The notes beneath the pieces were generated by a model. That model saw only the letters and a program-made list of their open reading frames with translations. It ran no database searches and was not told the origin of the DNA. From Synergistaceae bacterium (GTDB lineage Bacteria; Synergistota; Synergistia; Synergistales; Aminobacteriaceae): a DNA stretch of 42,095 nucleotides. A program made the translations under genes and the position numbers. Below, one piece after another: positions 38,457-42,095 of this stretch (the first letter of the stretch is position 1; the number at the start of each line of letters is the position of its first letter). The DNA is taken from contig JAFSRQ010000011.1 in NCBI GenBank assembly GCA_017446055.1, forward strand, positions 1 to 42,095, read 5' to 3'.

Positions 38457-39938
38457 ATGCTTCAGACAATAAACCCCTTCCTCGTAACCGGGCTTCTCTT
38501 CTTCCTGAGCCTTGTAGCCGGATCACTCTCCGAGAAAATCAAAGTCCCCGCCCTGATTCTCTTTCTGGGAATCGGAATGCTCGCAGGTGTTGACGGTCCC
38601 GGCGGCCTCAACTTCTCTGACGCTAACGCCGCAAACAGCGTAGGCACATTCGCCCTGGCATTCATACTGTTCTCCGGCGGCTTCCAGACCAAATGGAGCG
38701 ACATCAAGCCCATCGTTACTCAGGGAGTCGTACTCTCAACACTGGGAGTCCTCATCACCGCTGTGGCAATGGCTGTACCTATAGCGTTTCTTCCGCAGTT
38801 CACCTACAAGGACGCTTTCCTTCTCGGCGCAATCGTGTCATCAACAGACGCGGCGGCGGTCTTCTCGATATTGCGCACGCAGAAAGTCGGTCTCAGAGGC
38901 TCGCTAAGACCCCTTCTTGAGTTCGAGTCAGGAAGCAATGACCCGATGGCAGTCTTCCTCACGATTACCGCTATAACTTGGCTGTCATCTCCCGAAGTCC
39001 CTGTGAATGAGCTTGCCGTAAAGTTCGTGGTTCAGATGACGGCGGGCGGCGCAATGGGCTATGTCATGGGGCGTTTCTCCTGCTGGGCAATACAGAGGCT
39101 CAGAGTCGCGAACGAGGCGTTATACCCGGTCTGGGGAATATCTATCGTCATGGCTACGTTCGGGCTGACTGAGACTGTCTACGGCAACGGCTATCTTGCG
39201 GTCTACGTCTGCGGTATAGTCATGGGCGGCGGCGATTTCCTCTACAAGTACAGCCTCCAGAGATTTCACGAGGGCTTCGCGTGGCTCATGCAGATTATCA
39301 TGTTCTTGGTACTGGGACTGCTGGTTACTCCGTCTGAAGTCGCTAACATGTCCGTCATGAGCATGGGCTTCTTGATTTCCTTCTGCCTTATGTTTGTGGC
39401 AAGGCCGATTGCTGTGTTCATCGGTATGATGTTCAGCCGCTCAAATTGGCGCGAAAAGCTGTTCGTCTCGTGGACTGGTCTGCGCGGAGCAGTGCCTATC
39501 ATCCTTGCTACATATCCCCTGACAGAAGGACACCCTCAGGCAAGGTACATGTTCAACGTGATATTCTTCGTTGTCCTAACGTCAGTAATGATACAGGGGA
39601 AGACCCTTGCGTGGTTCGCGAGATTTCTGGGGATTGACGCGGCTGTGAGAGAGGCTAAAACGTGGACGCTGAACTTCGACATCACTCCTGCTTCCGGGAC
39701 TGATGAGACTCGCGAGGTAGACCTGCCTGATGACGCGGCTGTTATAGGGCGGGCGGTCAAGGATCTGCGCTTCCCTGACGGCGTAACAATACTCCTCATT
39801 AACCGAGGGGAAAAATACCTCATACCCAAGGGCGGGACGGTTCTTGAACGTGATGATACCCTTCTGATTTTCGGGGACAGGGCAAAGCTCTTCGATGTAG
39901 CGCAGAAACTCACCATGCCTGCGGAAAAAGACGCTTGA
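38457..39938 (+). CDS. cvrA: K+/H+ antiporter, CvrA/NhaP2-type
   Basis: The 493-residue protein has about twelve hydrophobic segments with CPA1 motifs: an SLSEKIKVPALILFLGIGML start, FILFSGGF near residue 70, AIVSSTDAAAVFSILR near 129-144, FESGSNDPMAVF near 160 with the transport-site aspartate, and WTGLRGAVPIILATYP near 340. Residues about 405-490 form a cytoplasmic TrkA-C-like domain (DLPDDAAVIGRAVKDLRFPD) that usually senses ligands. Together these indicate potassium/proton antiport across the inner membrane. The ribosome binding site GAAAGGA is rather far (15 nt) from the ATG, so weak initiation or a different start is possible. It is alone between terminators and the next operon. Confidence 0.88.
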   Translation: MLQTINPFLVTGLLFFLSLVAGSLSEKIKVPALILFLGIGMLAGVDGPGGLNFSDANAANSVGTFALAFILFSGGFQTKWSDIKPIVTQGVVLSTLGVLITAVAMAVPIAFLPQFTYKDAFLLGAIVSSTDAAAVFSILRTQKVGLRGSLRPLLEFESGSNDPMAVFLTITAITWLSSPEVPVNELAVKFVVQMTAGGAMGYVMGRFSCWAIQRLRVANEALYPVWGISIVMATFGLTETVYGNGYLAVYVCGIVMGGGDFLYKYSLQRFHEGFAWLMQIIMFLVLGLLVTPSEVANMSVMSMGFLISFCLMFVARPIAVFIGMMFSRSNWREKLFVSWTGLRGAVPIILATYPLTEGHPQARYMFNVIFFVVLTSVMIQGKTLAWFARFLGIDAAVREAKTWTLNFDITPASGTDETREVDLPDDAAVIGRAVKDLRFPDGVTILLINRGEKYLIPKGGTVLERDDTLLIFGDRAKLFDVAQKLTMPAEKDA

Positions 39939-40005
39939 TTTTGCGCGTGGGTGCTGTAATATTGCATGTACACAGAAAATCTTGCACATCAGGAGACATT
40001 CACCC

Positions 40006-40833
40006 ATGAACAAAGAATACGCGATAAATTTCATCAGGGACTTATTCACACTCCGTACTGTATGGATTGACAGGGGCGGCGGGAAATGGGCGGTCAAGAA
40101 ACGCTTTCACCCGTTATTGCGCTCGGCCTTCTGGGTGCTTGCCGTCATAGTAGGCGCGGGGATATATTCAGGCATCAACAGCCCGGAAAAGTCCGAGGCA
40201 GTAGCAGAACCTAAGCAGCAGGTCATAGCCTCACTCCCTGAACCTGAAGAGAGCCATCCGCCCGTACAGCGCGAGTTAGTGATACCCCTCAAAGCATCGT
40301 CAAAGCGCGGAGAAATAGTCCTGCCGTCAGAAGCTAATCCTGAGACTGACAGACTCATAGCACCGTCAGCAAACCTGAAGCCGGAAATACAGCCTGCCCC
40401 TGTCCCGAAAATTTCAGGCGGCGGGAAATACAGCGTCGACGTGAACAAGTCCACATACACACTGACGCTCTACAGGGACGGCGAAATAGTGAAGGAATAT
40501 CCCATAGCAGTCGGCAAAAACCCCGGCGACAAACAGAGAATAGGCGACCACAGAACACCCACGGGCAATTTCAGGGTGGTCTCAATCGAGAATGCTTCTG
40601 CTTGGTCTCACGATTTCAGAGATGGCAAGGGGAAAATCAAAGGTGCTTACGGGCCGTGGTTCCTGAGACTTGACGCTAAGGGCTGGAAGGGAATCGGCAT
40701 TCACGGGACTCATGACCCCGATTCTCGCGGGACTATGGCGACTGAGGGATGTATACGTCTCAGCAATGAGGACATCGCCGAGCTAAGGCAGTATGCGTAT
40801 AAGAACATGCCGGTAACAATAAGGGAGAATTAA
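40006..40833 (+). CDS. L,D-transpeptidase (YkuD domain), membrane-anchored
   Basis: The 275-residue protein has a cytoplasmic N-terminus, one transmembrane anchor near residues 44-58 (FWVLAVIVGAGIYSGI) and a proline/glutamate-rich spacer to about residue 135. A YkuD domain follows (TLTLYRDGEIVKEYPIAVGK, RTPTGNFRVVS, HGTHDPDSRGTMATEGCIRL). The catalytic cysteine is at about residue 249 and the histidine of HGTHD is present; the usual SHGCIR reads TEGCIR here. It would form peptidoglycan cross-links or attach proteins to the wall. AGGAGA precedes ATG 40006. The downstream GTPase gene starts 2 nt after its stop. Confidence 0.87.
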   Translation: MNKEYAINFIRDLFTLRTVWIDRGGGKWAVKKRFHPLLRSAFWVLAVIVGAGIYSGINSPEKSEAVAEPKQQVIASLPEPEESHPPVQRELVIPLKASSKRGEIVLPSEANPETDRLIAPSANLKPEIQPAPVPKISGGGKYSVDVNKSTYTLTLYRDGEIVKEYPIAVGKNPGDKQRIGDHRTPTGNFRVVSIENASAWSHDFRDGKGKIKGAYGPWFLRLDAKGWKGIGIHGTHDPDSRGTMATEGCIRLSNEDIAELRQYAYKNMPVTIREN

Positions 40834-40835
40834 TC

Positions 40836-41933
40836 ATGCTGAAGTGCGGAATAATAGGTCTGCCTCTGTCGGGCAAGTCAACAGTCTTCAACGTAATCAC
40901 ACGCGCAGGAGCTGAGGTGAAGCCCTATGCGTCAGGGAAAACTGAGCCTAACCGGGCATTGGTGAATGTGCCGGATGAACGCTTTGACAGGCTGGTAGAA
41001 ATCTTCAAGCCTAAGAGTGAGAAGCCTGCTGATGTTGAGTTTGTTGACCTTGCCGGGCTGTCGCGCGATGCTGGGAAAGGCGCGGGGCTGGGGAACTCTT
41101 TCCTGTCGTTTGTGTCGGAGTCTGACGCTCTGCTTCATGTGGTTCGTGTCTTCGGGAATGACTCAGTGCCTCACCCGGAGGACAGCATTGACCCTCTGAG
41201 GGATTACAGGATTGTTGAAGCGGAATTGATTTACCGGGACTTGGGGGTAATCACGAACAGGCTCTCACGTCTTGAGGAGAAGAAAGCCAAGAAGAAGCTA
41301 ACGCCCCAGGAGTCAGCCGAGCTTGAGCTGATACAGGAGCTTGAAGCGCACATGATGGACGAGAAGCCATTACGCGATTTCCCGCTGAACGATGAGCAGA
41401 AGCGCATGTTGTCGGGGTATGCGTTCCTGACGCTGAAACCTGAGCTTGTCGTGCTGAATCTCGATGACACGCAGACGGGGAATGTCCCGGAGATTGAGCC
41501 GCTTATGGCCGAGCTTGAGTCGCGCGGGATGAAGGCAGTGCGTGTTTACGGGGCGACTGAGATGGAGCTTGAGCAGCTTGACCCGGAAGACCGTGAAGAG
41601 TTCATGCGTGATTTGTCGGTTGATGAGCCGGGCCGGGAGAGACTCATTCACGAGGCATATAGGCTCTTGGGGCTGATCTCGTTCTTCACGTCAGGCAGTG
41701 ATGAGGTCAGAGCATGGACACTCAAGGCCGGAAGCAGTGCTGTTGACGCGGCCGGGACTATACACAGCGATTTGGCGCGTGGGTTCATCCGGGCGCAGGT
41801 TGTGGCTTATGATGATTTCATCGCGAACAACGCCAGCATAGCACAGTGCCGTGAGAAGGGAGTCCTGCGTCTTGAGGGGAAAGAGTACACCGTGAAGGAC
41901 GGCGACATGATAGAGATTCGCTTCAACGTGTAA
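40836..41933 (+). CDS. ychF: YchF/Obg-family GTPase (DUF933)
   Basis: The 365-residue protein has an N-terminal P-loop domain with G1 GLPLSGKST at residues 8-16, FVDLAGLSRDAGKGAGLGNS near 69-88 as G3, and the coiled insertion (RLEEKKAKKKLTPQESAELE) characteristic of YchF. The C-terminal DUF933/TGS part has GLISFFTSGSDEVRAWTLK near 278 and ends KDGDMIEIRFNV. YchF proteins bind ribosomes and hydrolyse ATP. In standard YchF the first motif reads GLPNVGKST, so LS in place of NV is a variant and this may be a subgroup. It forms a two-gene operon with the L,D-transpeptidase. Confidence 0.85.
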   Translation: MLKCGIIGLPLSGKSTVFNVITRAGAEVKPYASGKTEPNRALVNVPDERFDRLVEIFKPKSEKPADVEFVDLAGLSRDAGKGAGLGNSFLSFVSESDALLHVVRVFGNDSVPHPEDSIDPLRDYRIVEAELIYRDLGVITNRLSRLEEKKAKKKLTPQESAELELIQELEAHMMDEKPLRDFPLNDEQKRMLSGYAFLTLKPELVVLNLDDTQTGNVPEIEPLMAELESRGMKAVRVYGATEMELEQLDPEDREEFMRDLSVDEPGRERLIHEAYRLLGLISFFTSGSDEVRAWTLKAGSSAVDAAGTIHSDLARGFIRAQVVAYDDFIANNASIAQCREKGVLRLEGKEYTVKDGDMIEIRFNV

Positions 41934-41941
41934 GAGACTGC

Positions 41942-41973
41942 CCCCCGGTTGCGACATGGCCGGGGGTATTTTT
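41942..41973. terminator. Terminator shared by convergent genes
   Basis: CCCCCGG (41942-41948) and CCGGGGG (41960-41966) surround an 11-nt loop and are followed by TATTTTT for the rightward YchF gene. It also lies just past the stop of the leftward membrane protein gene, though the T-run is poor in that direction. Confidence 0.8.
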
Positions 41974-41977
41974 GTGC

Positions 41978-42095
41978 CTAGACGATGTATTTCTTGAGGA
42001 CTGGAATGTGATTGAGGATTGCTGAAATGGTGAACGAAATCACGAACACTATCACGGAAATTACCGGGATTGAGATTACCGGGCTGAACGCCAGA
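41978..42095 (-). CDS. 3' end of a membrane protein, acyltransferase 3-like (partial)
   Basis: The last 38 residues of a leftward gene end at TAG 41980-41978. They form a hydrophobic helix (VISIPVISVIVFVISFTISA) and then ILNHIPVLKKYIV. A final transmembrane helix followed by an IPVLKKYI-type end is typical of acyltransferase 3 family enzymes, which O-acylate surface sugars. The rest of the gene lies outside the window, so the assignment is tentative. Confidence 0.5.
   Translation of the reverse strand, partial: LAFSPVISIPVISVIVFVISFTISAILNHIPVLKKYIV

Overview
The window is about 51% GC and bacterial. It most likely comes from a member of the Synergistota (Synergistetes), probably gut-associated. 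The strongest marker is the C-terminal tail of the large surface protein at 31962-37238: a GSSGSGCNAG-type motif, a hydrophobic segment and a terminal RKK, which is the Synerg-CTERM sorting-signal pattern of that phylum. The left half is a prophage with a contractile (Myoviridae/P2-like) tail, and the right half is host chromosome.

Prophage, 1 to about 23,040. A rightward operon encodes a tail machine: minor tail Z-like protein, tail-terminator-like protein, sheath, tube, an assembly chaperone with a programmed -1 frameshift, tape measure, LysM-like protein X, holin, protein D, spike V, PAAR tip, U, gp25 wedge, J, I, and several fibre or receptor-binding genes. It ends at a hairpin near 18.55 kb. 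Five islands inside this operon point the other way (about 3.33-3.43, 3.88-4.32, 7.41-7.84, 9.31-9.71 and 11.57-11.95 kb). Each has a near-identical reverse -10 promoter with a conserved start of transcript. Four of them encode small membrane proteins, mostly a coiled coil followed by one transmembrane helix (XhlA-like). A 329-bp gap with iteron-like repeats separates the tail operon from a converging leftward replication module: an unknown protein, a TOPRIM primase/SF3 helicase, an SSB-like DUF669-type protein and an HTH regulator. No integrase, lysozyme, head genes or att site are visible; they are presumably left of the window.

Host chromosome, about 23,100-42,095. Leftward genes from 26,718 to 23,121 encode a degenerate aspartate kinase paralogue, two unknown proteins, an S1-domain RNA-binding protein and a DUF501 protein. 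Leftward genes from 31,603 to 26,815 form a lysine/diaminopimelate operon of the acetylase type (dapA, dapB, dapH, M20 deacetylase, aspartate kinase). It is preceded by a consensus promoter, a 29-codon leader ORF and a terminator/antiterminator pair. Divergent from dapA is a 1758-residue secreted protein built of four roughly 320-residue Tp47-like repeats. It is followed by a type IV pilin-like gene with a long 5' leader, a CvrA/NhaP2-type K+/H+ antiporter, an L,D-transpeptidase, a YchF-type GTPase and the 3' end of a convergent membrane protein that looks like acyltransferase 3.

The most notable observations are the repeated antisense membrane-protein cassettes with a shared promoter element, the putative lysine attenuator upstream of dapA, the apparently strong over-representation of the octamer GTCAGCAA/TTGCTGAC across phage and host DNA, and a degenerate aspartate kinase beside an intact one.
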